From contig JANTQA010000057.1 in the NCBI GenBank assembly GCA_027625915.1, positions 11,656,001-11,720,000 on the forward strand: a stretch of 64,000 nucleotides of DNA, read 5' to 3'. The position numbers and the translations under genes were made by a program. The stretch comes from Anaeramoeba flamelloides (taxonomy: Eukaryota; Metamonada; Anaeramoebidae). Shown here in pieces: positions 49,033-61,194 of this stretch (position 1 is the first letter of the stretch; each line of letters begins with the position of its first letter). The notes beneath the pieces are model-generated. The model worked only from the letters and a program-made list of their open reading frames with translations. It did no database searches and had not been told where the DNA came from.

Positions 49033-51075
49033 TCGAAAAAACTAAAGTTAATAAAATCTTTGAAGAAGAGAAAAAAAAAGAGGATTAAAAAAATGTCTTT
49101 AAATTATTCTAAATTGTTTTTTTATTCCAAATTTTTCAAAGTCAGCAAAGAAGAAAAACGGTTCAGAAGGCAAATTTAAGAGAGATTTTTAACATCAGAG
49201 AAGCTTAAGGTGAAAAAAATTAAAAATGTAAATTTTGGAAAAAATTAGCCTTAGACCCCTTCAATAAATATTTGTCCAATTCCCAAAAGAAACAATTTGA
49301 TCATTTTTCCCGAAATTCAATTCATTCGCTTCCCAAAAAAAAATTGTAATGAAATTTTTTCCAAATTTTTTTTATTTTCTTATTCTCAATTTAATTTTGT
49401 CCAACTTCTTGAAATTAAGAATTCTCTTTCACATTCTTAATTACTTTTTATTTCCCTTCATATTTCGTTTATTTGAAGACTTTTAGTTGAGGAACTTATG
49501 TCCATTCACTTATCAATAAATACTCAAAATTAAATTTTCGAGCTGACCAAATCTGATCACAAAAAATAAATACTGGAATTGTTCCGTCTGTTAATTGTAA
49601 GCCCTTTGTAACACGGAAACATTGACGACAAAAATATATTTTCTGTTTCAACAAGTGATTTTTCTTGATCGATCTTTTAATTGATTCCATAAGAATTTTT
49701 TTTTTATTGAAATCTTTTCGAAAATGTTTTCACTTTTCACAAAAGAATCACCTGCTTTGGAAACAACTCTTTCAAAAATGTTTTTCTTTTCAAAAAATTG
49801 AGACATTTTAAAAGATTATTATTTTATATTTTGTTGAAACAAAATACTTGTTAAACGTACGAATGCTACGAAACCTTTTGAAAGTTATTTTTCAAACAAT
49901 TGGAAACTCGGAAATATTCTCCAAGAAAAATTAAAAAAATTTCCAAGATTTAAATCAATTAACTATGAGGAAGTGAATGGATCAAATGATTATCTTAAGC
50001 ATGGACTTACTGATCTAAACTTGGGGGAATTTAAAAATTAGACAAATATAAAATTTGTAATATAATTTTGAACCTAAACTTGTACTTTGACTTTTTATTT
50101 TTAGTTTTTTTACGAAACATGTTGTTAGTCTCAAAAAAGGATTAGATCGAATAAGAAACCCCTTTCTCAGTTCTTCTTATTTTGTGTAAATTCCAAAATT
50201 TTCAATTTTGAGAAAATGTGAAGGGAATCAAGATCCAAACTTTAGACTATACTAAACCCAAAATATCTAGACTTGACTGATTTTTTATTTAAATCAAAAG
50301 ATCTTTGTAAAAATACTTTCAATTATTTCTGATTCCATAAAATTATTCGATTTACCTAAAATAAAAGTTCAAACCTTTGTTCATTTTCATTTTTCTGGAC
50401 TTAAAACTTGTGTAATTCTGAAGAAAAAAACCAAATTCATAAAAGGCGAATATTTTCTCTTGGTAAATTAGATTGCTTTCACACAATTCTTTTATTATCG
50501 GGAGTGGTTTCAAAGAAAAATGAAATTTAGAGACTGTTTTAAAAAATGACAAAATGAAAAAAGCCAGAATCGCTCTGTATTGTGTAAAAGACTATTAATT
50601 TTTTTTCTCTTTGTTCTCAGTCAACACCTTTCTCCCCCAGAAAACTTTAATGTTTTATAGAACTCAGTATTCCTTACTATTATTTGTTTAAAGGAATCAG
50701 TTTCTTTCATAAATCTTTGATGTAACTGTAAAATTTATTGATTTGATCAGGTAAGATGAAAAAAGTTTTTATTATTTTGAGTGGTGGTTTCTACCCAATT
50801 CCTCCAAATAAGAAGTAATAAATTGAAAGGTTGAAATAATTTTAATACCAAGAAGTAACTAAAAGTAGATCTAATTGTTCAAAGACAGAATAGATCCAAC
50901 TTTACTGATCACTAATCTAATTTGATATTCTGTAAGATTTTATCTCAAATGAACTAACAAAATAAAGTCATTTAAAAGAATGTCGATAGAAGGTTTTGAA
51001 AATAAGATCTAACTTTCATTTTTTAAAAATTTTCGTATTAAAACCTTAATTTATCCATAAAAATTTTAAAATTTT
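49033..51075. other. Intergenic DNA upstream of the MYB gene
   Basis: Apart from the small ORF annotated at 49496-49806, no gene can be supported. An open minus-strand stretch at 50352-50552 lacks an ATG. A short phrase near 50128-50170 (TCAAAAAAGGATTAGATCGA then AAGAAACCCC) recurs near 22334 and 28578. Confidence 0.5.
49496..49806 (-). pseudogene. Small hypothetical protein with a CxxC motif, reading frame split at an A10 run
   Basis: From the ATG at 49806 the frame reads MSQFFEKKNIFERVVSKAGD and on to about residue 35, then enters a run of ten A (49696-49705 on the plus strand). After it, a second frame with its own ATG (49690) reads through KIYFCRQCFRVTKGLQL and LTDGTIPVFIFCDQIWS to a stop at 49496. 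Both halves look protein-like, and a one-base length difference in the homopolymer would make one protein of about 103 residues. This may be an assembly error, a natural frameshift, or a gene starting at 49690 (64 residues). The family is not recognised; FCRQC could be half of a zinc site. Confidence 0.4.
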
Positions 51076-51079
51076 TTAA

Positions 51080-52187
51080 GGGGGTAAGTACATTTTTCAT
51101 TTTTTGATTGCCACCATTTATGTGAAACTGAATTATTCAAATTATTTCTTTAGCCAAATAAATTGATATTTTCATAAATACCAGAGTGGAATATATTCTA
51201 GTAATAGATATTTTCATACCAACAAAAAAACGCAAATCTAAAAAATGAAAAAATTGATCCAAAAAAAATAAAAATCATTTATTACTTGATCTTATCTATA
51301 ACATTTTACACAATTACTTATTCTTTATTTGGTTTTATTTTTGATTCTTCATGAAAAAATTTTATTTGGAAAATTTTTGATAAACAAATTACTGTTTATT
51401 TCGAAAGAATTTCCAAAATGACTTTAAAAATCCTATTTTCATTTATGTCATCTAATTCTGGTTTGGGTTCAGAAAATCAGAGATTTTTTTAATTCTTCTT
51501 GCGAATGAGGGTTTATTGGACAAATTCGTTTGATTTTATAATTATTAATTTTCCATTAAAATGAGAACTCAAAAAAATTCGGAATCTGATAAAAATTTGT
51601 TCTTGAATTTTTCAATTATTTTGATTTGAATCTTTTGTAACTGTTTTTTGATTCCAAGAATTCAACCCCTTTATTTTAATTTTTGAAATAATACTCCTTG
51701 TTTTGGCTTTGTTTGATAAAAATATTTTGGAAAAGAATTTTGAAAGCAAATTTATCACAAAATGTTTTTTAAAATAATAATAAATAGTAATGGGGCGAGA
51801 AATTCAAGGAAAAAAATAGTTTGTATTCATGCAAACTAAGAAGATAAAGAAAACCAATCTTCAAAAATAGGCTTTTATCCATTTTTTTTTTTTTTTCATT
51901 CTTGATTTCAACAAATTTATTTGGAATGGTGATTTTTCGTGTTTGGTCTTCTAAAAGAAAATATTTATTTCAAATACACACCCTTTCAGGTATGTTTTGT
52001 TTGTTTACTGTTTGGTTAATTTCGATCATTGGTATAAACACATTTCTAGAGATCCAAAACTTTAATTTAATATAACCAAAAATTGAATCAAAAAAAATGT
52101 TCAAAAAATTGAAAAAATTAAGATTCAACTCTGAATTACTTTGATTCCATTCACGAATAGACTAGTAGATGGTGTTTTGGTTTCAAA
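51080..52187. mobile_element. Family A element, copy 2, right end missing
   Basis: Begins after TTAA (51076-51079) with GGGGGTAAGTACATTTTTCA and follows the copy at 2189 closely along its length in the same orientation. At about 52187 (CAAAGTTTCC) the similarity stops and family B sequence begins, so the right inverted end is lost. Confidence 0.75.
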
Positions 52188-52824
52188 GTTTCCACCTCAA
52201 AGAATTATTGATATATGTCTGAAATAAAACTAATTAATCAATAGATTTTCTTAAAAATCGAAAAACTCAAATTCTTAGGGCCATATTGAGAAAAACAAGG
52301 ATTATCGTTTTGAACTTCTACTGGTATTTGAATAATAAATATAAAACATTTTTAACTTCATTTCCCATACTTTTCTTTTAGAAATTAAGTCCAAAAACGA
52401 ATTTTGTTGGTATTTTTTGTCTCTATTTGAAAAAGAAAATGAAAATGAAGTGAAAATTTTTCACATTTATTAAACAAATATCAAGATCAAAGATCAAATT
52501 AAAATTGCAATAGAAATCAATAGATTTCTCAACAATCTTTACATGGTTTCAATGACATTAGAATAACACGTTTTTACCAAGTGACTATTGATCTTGCAAT
52601 AAAAAAATTTTTGCCACCGAATGACGTTTTAAATCAAAAATCGAAAAAAAAAAAACAAAAATGTGTAAAAATGTGAAAAAAAGATTTCAATTTTGAAAAG
52701 TTCCTAAATAAAATTTTTCTTCTAATATCTAGGCAAACCCTTTAAAAACATGTATTATACCATTACAACTGGACCCCTTTGACTGAAAAATAGTTTTATT
52801 TATATATATATATATATATATATT
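52188..52824. mobile_element. Family B element, reversed copy ending in TA repeats
   Basis: Reverse complement of 24870-25440 or so, running from ACCTCAAAGAATTATTGAT to GGACCCCTTTGACTGAAAAA, then (TA)n at about 52799-52824. Its outer right end, corresponding to 25460-25549, is missing at the junction with the family A copy. Confidence 0.7.
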
Positions 52825-52839
52825 TATAAACCAGACACT

Positions 52840-53290
52840 TCAAAACTTGGTTGATCGAATAGTTATAAAATCTAAAAAGATCATTTCAATAAAAATAATT
52901 AATAATAAAAAACACTTAATTATTAACTTTATAATGTAGATGTCTTCTTATTTTATTCTCTCAACTTTTATTAAATGATTTTTAAAATACTCCTAAAAGA
53001 AAATAAAAAAAAAAATAATAATATCCAATAAATCCACTCAACAACTTATATTGTCGGAAAATTTACCTTTGATTCTGATCATTTTTTATCCAAAATAATT
53101 CAATTCTATTCAATTTTTTAAGTGAGAACTTGATATACCACTAAAAAAAATATTTCTAAAATGTGCTTAAAAATCTTAATTTTTCCATTTTATACTTGAG
53201 AAAATTTTCTCCCACTTTTCATTTAGAATGTTTGTCCTTATGATTTTTTTTTTAAATAACACTAATAGTTAATCAGAATTTTCTATAAAT
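52840..53290. repeat. Family D dispersed repeat, copy 3
   Basis: Diverged and shorter than the copies at 15405 and 61195. Shared phrases are TTATTAACTTTAT, GTCTTCTTATTT, TTAAATGATT, AATGTGCTTAAAAAT and TGTCCTTATGATTTTTTTTT. Confidence 0.45.
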
Positions 53291-55384
53291 GATTTTTTTT
53301 GCTTGAATATGGTTTATTTGAAAAATCTCAATCTTCTTGTGAAAATGGCCAGTTAATTACACAAATTTGTAGAATAGAAAAATTATTTTAGATTGTTAAA
53401 ATTTTCTTTGTACTTTCGAATTAATAACCTTAGAATTTAAAAACTCGTAAATTCAATTTTACTGTTCTATTGGAAATCTAAGTAAAAATTTAAAAATTTA
53501 TTACCATATAAAAATATGTATATTAATTTACAAATAATAATTAAGCTTTAAAATTGTATTATTAATTCGTTATCCTAAATCTATCAATTTTCACACTTTG
53601 ATAAATGTAGAAATCTAACAAATAGAAAATTTGTATAATTAATTAAGAAAATGGTTGATAATTAAAATCTAATTTATACTGTTATTATCCCCCAGACAAT
53701 TAAAATTTTGTGTAAAAACAGTTATTATGATGATTATTTTGTTTTTACATTCTTAAAATAAGAATTTTTATTTTCTTGAGATCATTTCTTGTATATAATT
53801 TTTTTCATAATATTAAATTTAAATTAGAGTAACTTTAAGAAAAAATTTTTTTATAAAATACTTTTGCTTTATTGAAAGTTAATTCAAAAAATACAAACAC
53901 CTTTCTTGAATTATTATTTAGTAATAAACAATTCCACTATAACCTTGGAAATGCTATATATTTTCAATTGATACAAATTATTATGATTACAAAATTTATA
54001 AATCAAAAATAGATTTTCAAATATATTAAATTGATAAAAATGATTCTCCTGTTAAATTTCCAATAACAGTATCAAGATTATATTTTCACTTTCAATCATT
54101 TTCTCTTTTAATTAGACAGATTTTCGAAAATTTTTGATTTCTACATTTACCAAATGGTGGAATTGATATATACATAATATTGAATCAATTTTCGAATTTA
54201 ACGGGTTAATATTTCTTAGCAATTCATATATCCATCTTTTTGTGGGAAAAAATTTTTGAATTTTTACTTATATTTCCAATTGAATAATAAAACTGAATTT
54301 TTGAGTTTTTGGAAATTTCCAGGCTTTTTGATTTGAAGGTTATTTTTTTGTTTTCTTAAAAAATTGAAAAATATTTTCCTTTTCAAACTTAGTGTTTATT
54401 TACAGATTAATGAAGCCTCAATAAGTTAAATGAATAATACATAAAATTTCAAAGAAAATAAAAAGATAAAAAAAAATGATGAAAAGATATATATAATTTT
54501 GTTTTTTAAGAAAGATTCTGACAATTTTTCTATCTTGTAGGGATCTACTCTCAAATGAAAATCGTGAGTTAAGATTATTCACAAATGCCTGTAATGAATT
54601 AAGAACCCTGAGTACCACGTTCGCCCCCTTGAGACTCTTAAGTTATTTCACTTTTACTTCTCGAAAAGATTTTCAGACAGAAGAAAGTGGACAAAAAAAA
54701 AAAAAAAAACATTTTTTGTCATCTTTACCTTTTTACACGAATACTAGTTTAACTTTCTTTTTCAATGAACAACAATATAGAAAATAACAAAAAAAATAAT
54801 TTTAAAAAATAAAGGCTTTTGGAGATTTTCAAGTCAAAGTTTAAATTTGTGGACCTTTCAAACTTGTAAAAGCCAATGTAAAAAAATATTTAGACTAGTT
54901 AGAGGTTTTGCTGTGAGTTCAAAAAGTTGAAATGGAAATTCTAAAATATTACAATCAAATTTTAGCATGATCTTTCAATGTAAAAAGTCTGAAAATTGTT
55001 GGAATTGTTAAAATTTCCCATATTTATTCTCAAAGAAATTTTCAGTGTGATAAATATTACTCGATTAGAAAACTCTTCCAAGGGTGTTTTTTTCAATTAT
55101 TTCACAGTTTACACTTGAAAACGTAGTCCTTAAAATATTTTTACCATTTTATTGGGAGTCTCATGAATTTTTGTCTTGAATCTTTTAGGAACAAAAAAAG
55201 CTCAAATGGAAATTTGTTTTAAATCCCAACAAGAAAAAAAAAAATCAATAAAAATAAAATGAAAAATTTTTTTCTCCTTATTGATTTAAGAAAACATTTT
55301 TAAAGTGGCAAACAATGAAAGAACTTTAACCTGAAAAAAAAGTGAATTTTAGATTGTTAAAAGTTGTTTGTCTTTTTTTTTTTT
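53291..55384. other. Intergenic DNA, nothing recognised
   Basis: AT-rich sequence without ORFs of interest, shared repeats or RNA genes that I could detect. Confidence 0.5.
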
Positions 55385-55717
55385 TTATAATTTGCTAACA
55401 ACAACATCTATATAAGAGTCGTAACTAAAATCCTTCAGCTGGAAGCGATATCCTTGCCAGTCCATTGTGTCATAACGCATTTCATCAGTAAGGCCATCTT
55501 CTTCTTTCGATTTTCCTTGAATACCATGGATGGAAAGGTTGAGAGTGGAAGTCAATTCTTCTTTGGTAACGTCAATGTATGATGTAGCCTTCGTTGGTCC
55601 TCCTTTCATTGGTCTTTTGTGACTAAAAGATCGCAAAGTAGCAGACATCCCATCAGTAAATGTTACTTTTGCTTTTTTGTTAAGCCTGGCTTTTGTACCA
55701 TATTCTGCAGTGTCCAT
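55385..55717 (-). CDS. Unrecognised conserved-looking protein, 110 residues
   Basis: The ATG at 55717 is preceded by ATATTACAG|AA, a good splice acceptor, so a non-coding first exon is possible. Codon use is balanced and unlike translated A/T runs, which supports a real gene. The product has a basic N-terminal part (ARLNKKAKVTFTDGMSATLR), a Lys/Pro/Gly stretch (HKRPMKGGPTKATSYIDVTK) and an acidic middle (GKSKEEDGLTDEMRYDTMDW). It ends with alternating aromatic and acidic residues. There is no signal peptide, membrane helix or Cys/His metal site. I do not recognise the family. A frame upstream of the ATG continues without a Met and is not used. Confidence 0.7.
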   Translation of the reverse strand: MDTAEYGTKARLNKKAKVTFTDGMSATLRSFSHKRPMKGGPTKATSYIDVTKEELTSTLNLSIHGIQGKSKEEDGLTDEMRYDTMDWQGYRFQLKDFSYDSYIDVVVSKL

Positions 55718-56623
55718 TTCTGTAATATTTTTTTGGTTTTGGAATAAAAAAAATGAATGATTAGAACAAGACAAAAATTTTTGATTCAGTTTTTCTCTGT
55801 TTGGAAAAAATTTGTTATTTTTATGAAGAAAGGAATGCTAAGGGTGGGTTTCTTATCTTTAGTGAGTTGATCAATAAGGTAGGGACTTTTTTTTTCAATA
55901 CCAAGGTATTCTCTCATTAGCAATTTTTAAGTTTTTTCAGTGGGTAATAATTATTCTTATCTTGGAAATATTTCAAAACTAAAACAATATTTAAAAAGGT
56001 ATGTAATTAAAACTGTTTAGTATATGTTTTGGAGATATTACTCTTAATTGTGAATTAAAAAGATCCAATTTTCATTCAGCTTACCAAAATAATAATTACG
56101 AAATTAAAAGAAATCATCAAAGATCCCAATTTCTGAAATCTTAATTAGTCATTTAAGCTGGTTTTAAGAATTAAAAGTTTGAAAGTTTTACTTGGTTTAA
56201 GAATCTTTTTTTGAAAAGTCGAATTAAAATTTTTTTCCATTTATTTTACAACAAATAGTATTCATTAATTAATCTTTCAAAATTCATTTTCTTTTGCTTT
56301 TTTTGATTGGTTGATAATTAACTTTTTATTGTGAAAAAGTTTTGAATTTGCCAAATAAATTTAAAAATAGAATTTTAGTTAAATCAAAGTCTCAAAATGA
56401 TTTGAACTTAGTGATGAAATTAATTTATATATAAATGAATTATTTCATATATCTAAGAATAAAATTATCACAAGTTTTCGAGATTGGTGAATGAAATTAT
56501 TTTTTACAATAAAACCCTTTTATTTAATATTTTTAAGAACCTCTAGTCCGGTCATTTTTATTCTTTATATTTCTCACAGTATTTTTTGGAACAAACGAAT
56601 AAATCAAAAAATTTAAATTTTGG
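55718..56623. other. Upstream region of the 110-residue gene
   Basis: No gene is seen. It should contain the promoter and possibly a leader exon. The sequence is AT-rich without assigned motifs. Confidence 0.45.
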
Positions 56624-56627
56624 TTAA

Positions 56628-57400
56628 GGGAGCAAGTATATTTTTCAAATTTTGAGTGCAATCATTTATATAAAACTGACTTTTTCAAATCATTTCTTTT
56701 ACCAAATACATTAATATTTTAATATATAAATGGGAAAGATATCCTAGTTTAAGATATTTTCATACCAACTAAAAAATTGGAATCCAAATAATGAAAAGAT
56801 TGATCAAAAAAAAATAAATACAAATCATTTATTTCTTGATCATTATCTGTAACATTTCATACAATTGCTTCTTCTTTATTTGATTTTATTTTTAATTCTT
56901 TATGAAAATACTTTTGTTTGTAAAATTTTTGAGAAACAAATTACTTTGGATTTTCAAAGAATTTCCAAAATGAATTTAAAAATCCTATTTTCATTTAATT
57001 CATCTAATTCCTCTTTTAGTTCAAAAAATACAATATTTTTTAAATTCTTCTTCGATAATAAAGATTTATTGGATGTATTTATTTGATTTGATAATTATTT
57101 ATAGTCCTTTTTAATTTGAGAATGAAAAATAATTTGGGATCTCGATTTCAATTTTCACTCAATTTTTCTTATTATTTGAGTTGAATTTTTTGTAGCTATT
57201 TTTTTTTTTTGGATTTTGATAATTAAATATTTTCCCTATATACTTTAATCTTTGAAATATATTCCTTTATTTTGACTTATTTTGCTCAAAATATTTGAAA
57301 AAGTTATTTTTAAAACAAATTTATGGTAAAAAAAGATTTAAATAGGAATAATAAATAGGAGTTGGGCATGAATTAAAAGTAAATAGATTTCTTTGGAATT
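56628..57400. mobile_element. Family A element, copy 3, diverged and truncated
   Basis: Starts after TTAA (56624-56627) with GGGAGCAAGTATATTTTTCA, a changed version of the family A terminus. It can be followed to about 57395 (AATAATAAATAGGAGTTGGG). A foldback MITE interrupts it at 57402. No family A right end was found beyond the MITE. Confidence 0.65.
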
Positions 57401-57401
57401 A

Positions 57402-57598
57402 CAGTCAGTTCCACTTTTAAGGCACAAACTTTCAACGAAATTTAAGGCACAATAAAAATCTCAAATTAAGGCACAGAATTCAGATTCTAGTAAAATAAAT
57501 TGTAAAAAAAAAAATTGAAAATTTTGTGCCTTAATGAGAGATTTTTATTGTGCCTTAAATTTTGTTGAAAGTTGGTACCTTAAAAGTGGAACCGACTC
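57402..57598. mobile_element. Foldback Tc1/mariner-like MITE, copy 1, 197 bp
   Basis: Flanked by TA on both sides (57400-57401 and 57599-57600). The arms (CAGTCAGTTCCACTTTTAAG, GGCACAAACTTTCAAC and on) run inwards for about 80 bp and repeat inverted from the right end, leaving a short asymmetric loop (TTCAGATTCTAGTAAAATAA). It is non-coding. The second copy is at 62299-62494. Confidence 0.85.
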
Positions 57599-57600
57599 TA

Positions 57601-58672
57601 AAATTTTATTTTATTTTATGATTTTAGTTGTTCTTTTATTAGAATAGTATCTGTAGATTTGGTTGATGTGTACTTGACAATAAAAAAAAAAAATTTTCCA
57701 AAAATTTTTAACAAAAATATGGACAAGATCAAAGAAAAAGACATAAACAATAAACAAACAGGGTTTTGGTATATTTAAGCTGTTTTATTTCTAAAATCAA
57801 AATTCTTAAAAAGAAAGAAAAAATGTAAAATTTCATGATAAAAATCCTATAAGAAATTTATTTTCATATTTCCCTTTTAGAATTGGTGTACTTTATATAT
57901 TATGGTTGTTCTTTGGATATTTATTTGTTTTTGGGTTGGAAAGTTCAGTAAGAATATACTTTGTAATATTTATTTATCCACAGATTTTGGAAAGTGTAAA
58001 GTGATTACCTCGATTTGAATGATCTCTAAAATTTAGATCTTTAATGTTTTTTTGACTCTTTTTCTTTTTATATATTTTTTCTCAATTCCCTTTTTTCGGG
58101 AATTTTCAATCAGTCAAAAAAATATAAATAAATAATATGGGGGATTTAAAGTGGAGGAGAGTCCCAATTCAAAATTCTGAATTAAAATATAAAAAGTATT
58201 GGAAAGATAGATTTTTATCCTATTTTCAAAGGAAAACACAAATAATTGTGTTTGATAGAATTTGACAAATTCGTTTTTAGACATACTTTAAAGACGTTTC
58301 TACAATATCTTGTTATATACATATCTATCATTTTTTTTATAAAAATTGAGTAAAAATTTACTGATTAGAGAGAAAGTGAAAAATATTCCAATTATAAAAG
58401 AATTTTAAAAAGAAATTTAAAAACAATAAGAGCTTTCAAAATTTGTTTATTTACATTAATTGATTGTAATATAATTCTTGTCTAAATTATTCATGGTTAA
58501 ATTTTTAAAATAAAAATTTTCATTTTTATTTTCGATTCTTTTGACATTTTTTTTTTCTTCGTCTTTAAAAGTTCCAAATAAAGACACAAATTAAAAGGGT
58601 TTTGCTATTATGAAAGAACAACACTTGTAGATAATAAAAAGTTTAAAGAGATCCAAAAAAAAAAAAGAAATT
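57601..58672. other. Intergenic DNA between the MITE and the tRNA
   Basis: No gene was recognised. A T-rich tract on the minus strand (A run on the plus strand, about 58654-58666) directly follows the tRNA and fits an RNA polymerase III terminator. Confidence 0.5.
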
Positions 58673-58745
58673 AGCCCTACGCGGGGTTCGAACCCGCGAC
58701 ATTCAGATTAAGAGTCTGACGCTCTGCCGACTGAGCTAGCAAGGC
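58673..58745 (-). tRNA. trnK-CTT: tRNA-Lys(CTT)
   Basis: The minus strand folds as a complete cloverleaf. The acceptor strand GCCTTGC pairs with GTAGGGC, with G-T wobbles. The D arm contains TAGCTCAGTCGGCAGAGC (A box). The anticodon stem TCAGA/TCTGA closes the loop CTCTTAA with anticodon CTT. The T arm is CGCGGGTTCGAACCCCGCG (B box GGTTCGAACCC). It is 73 nt, with no intron and no encoded CCA, and an oligo-T run lies downstream. It closely resembles other eukaryotic tRNA-Lys(CTT). Confidence 0.97.
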
Positions 58746-60713
58746 AATTTACATTTTTCAACTGTTTTTAGATATTATTAAATTAATTTAAAGCTGAATA
58801 CAATCAAATTCCCATAATATCTATAAAAATAAAATCTATAAAACACACATAACATCACATTTTTAATTACTGAAGTTTGAAAAATGATTTACTTTTTCTA
58901 TGTGTGATCAAATGTTAAATTGGAAATTATTTGATGAATACTGAATAATCTCTCACTAAAAAACGTTTTTAAAAAAGGCAATATTTAACAATTTATTTTT
59001 TTTTTTCCATGAAATCTGAAACAAAGAGTATAATATAAATTGGTTGGTACCTAATTTCATAAAAAAATATATTTTATGGGTTATTGATACCAAATTTTAT
59101 ATTTTTTTGTTTTATTGGGAGTTTTTAAAAAAATTTTTTTTTTTTTAACTTAATTTACAAAAAAGTAAATCAAGATTCTTTTCTACAACCCGAAATTCAA
59201 AAGTACTCTTGAACACCTATCAATCTATTAACCTTACACTCTTCAATTCAGATTTCTTAAAACAAAAAAATAAATTGTCAAAAATTTTTCATTCTAACCA
59301 ACTATTAAAACCCATACCAAGTACAAGATCGATCAGATAAAATATAAATTAACAAGTCGCCACACCCTACACAAAATAATCTTTTTTCAAACATTAGTGA
59401 TTGTAAACCTTAAATTATTAATTACTCACAAAAAATAAAATTAATAACAAAACAAAGCATTTCTAACCATCTCAGAATCATATTTAAATACTGACAAATT
59501 CCAAGAAATATCTGAAAAGTTTTTGTTCATCTTCCATTTTCCAACATATTATATACGAGCTTTCAATAAATTATTCTCTTTGTTTAAATGTGAAAAAACT
59601 TTGTAAAATTGGTTTGGTTTTATAAAGAATCTTTCTCTTGAGTTGTTTTATTAGATTACAAAAATAGGAAATTGAACTAAAAATTTTAATAAATAAATTT
59701 GAATTTATCAGTATAGCAAAAATCAAAAAAGAACAACAATTATAAATCAATATAAAATCCAAATTACTATTGTTACAAAGTCAATAGAAAGATCCTAAAA
59801 AATAAACTAAACAAATACTTGTAGAAATTCAACAAACTTATAATAGAATTAAAATAATTGATGTAAATGTCATATTCAAAATAGCAACAGAATATATAAC
59901 ACAAAAGATGAATTTCTAAGTTAAAATTTCTAAATGATTATTAATTATCCTTCAACTAACTTTTAAGGAGCTAATCTCTATTTATTTTTTTTACCGAAAT
60001 TTATTACTGATAAATTTGTTTAAATTTCAAAATAGTTTTGTTTCAATTTCCATTTTTATAAATCTTTGAACTGTTTAACATCAAACATTCCCTGACAGAG
60101 AATATTTTAAAGAACAACTAATTTTACAGAGTTTCTTTACTATTGACTTCATAAAATGCTTTATACAAAGTTGAGAATAAAAATTTCAAAAAGGAAAATC
60201 TGCAAAAAATTTTCAAACTGAAATTGCAATTTATCAGTAGACAAAGATTAAAATGTAATTTTTTGATAAAAAAAATGAGTTAAATTTCTTTTTTTGAATT
60301 TTGATAAGGGACTAATCTCTATTAAATTTTTTTACCTAAATTTAATTGAGATCGAGAAAATTTTAAGCCATTGACTATGATTTAAAAATCCTGTTTATTA
60401 TTAATATTCAACATATTTCTAAATAAGGATTCCTTATTTAGAAATTGTCCAAAAAAAAAAAAAAAAAAAAATAGATAGAGACTCCAAATTTAATGAAAAT
60501 AGAATTCCTCTATTTAGAAAAAGATATTTTTTATTTTATAATTTATTTATCTAAAAAAAAAAACCATAAACCAAAAGAAACAAAGTTTTAAATTATATCC
60601 ACTTTACTCTCAATAAAGTTATTTAATCTTTGAAGCCAACCAATAATAACCAAATTAAAACTTTGATTTGATTTTTATATAAGGAATAATGCTCTAAAAA
60701 CAGAATTGTTTTG
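58746..60713. other. Intergenic DNA, nothing recognised
   Basis: AT-rich sequence. A small local duplication is visible: CTAATCTCTATT...TTTTTTTACC(G/T)AAATTTA occurs near 59970 and again near 60310. No gene or RNA is supported. Confidence 0.5.
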
Positions 60714-60715
60714 TA

Positions 60716-61192
60716 CTGTAGTCAAAATAAAGCGTGCAAAAAAATTTAATACATGTTTCAAAATAAAAAGCGTGTTTTTTTTGTTATAGTTGACCAATAT
60801 ATTAACCAATCAAAGAAACCAATAAAAACCCTAAAAAAATATGGTATTGGTTTCTTAAAGTTCTATTATTTAAAAAGAAATTCTAAAAATGAAGGATCAA
60901 ATTGCAAAATTTATCTCAAAAAATAGAGTAAATTAATTGAAAATGTTATCCTTAAAAATAACAAAAAAATTCACAAAAATTGAGAATATAATGGAAAAAT
61001 TTCAACTATTTGCATGAATAATTTAAATTTTACTGAAAATAATCAGACCTTTACTTTCAAAATTGATTTGTACTTTAGGTATACTATTTGGTAGTAGATT
61101 GGATGTTGCTTTGTTACAAGAATAAAAAAAAGCATGGATAATATTTTGAAACACGGATTATAGTCGTTGGGCACGCATTATTTTGATCACTG
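60716..61192. mobile_element. Tc1/mariner-like non-autonomous element, 477 bp
   Basis: Flanked by TA (60714-60715 and 61193-61194). The left end CTGTAGTCAAAATAAAGCGT is matched inverted at the right as CAGTGATCAAAATAATGCGT. The symmetry continues inward for about 70 bp: CATGTTTCAAAATA...GCGTG on the left against CGTGTTTCAAAATATTATCC on the right. No transposase ORF is seen. It is the only copy in this window. Confidence 0.8.
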
Positions 61193-61194
61193 TA

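Noticed and set aside
50352-50552. Minus-strand open stretch with some protein-like content
   Set aside because: No ATG, no domain and no convincing splice signals to a neighbouring exon.
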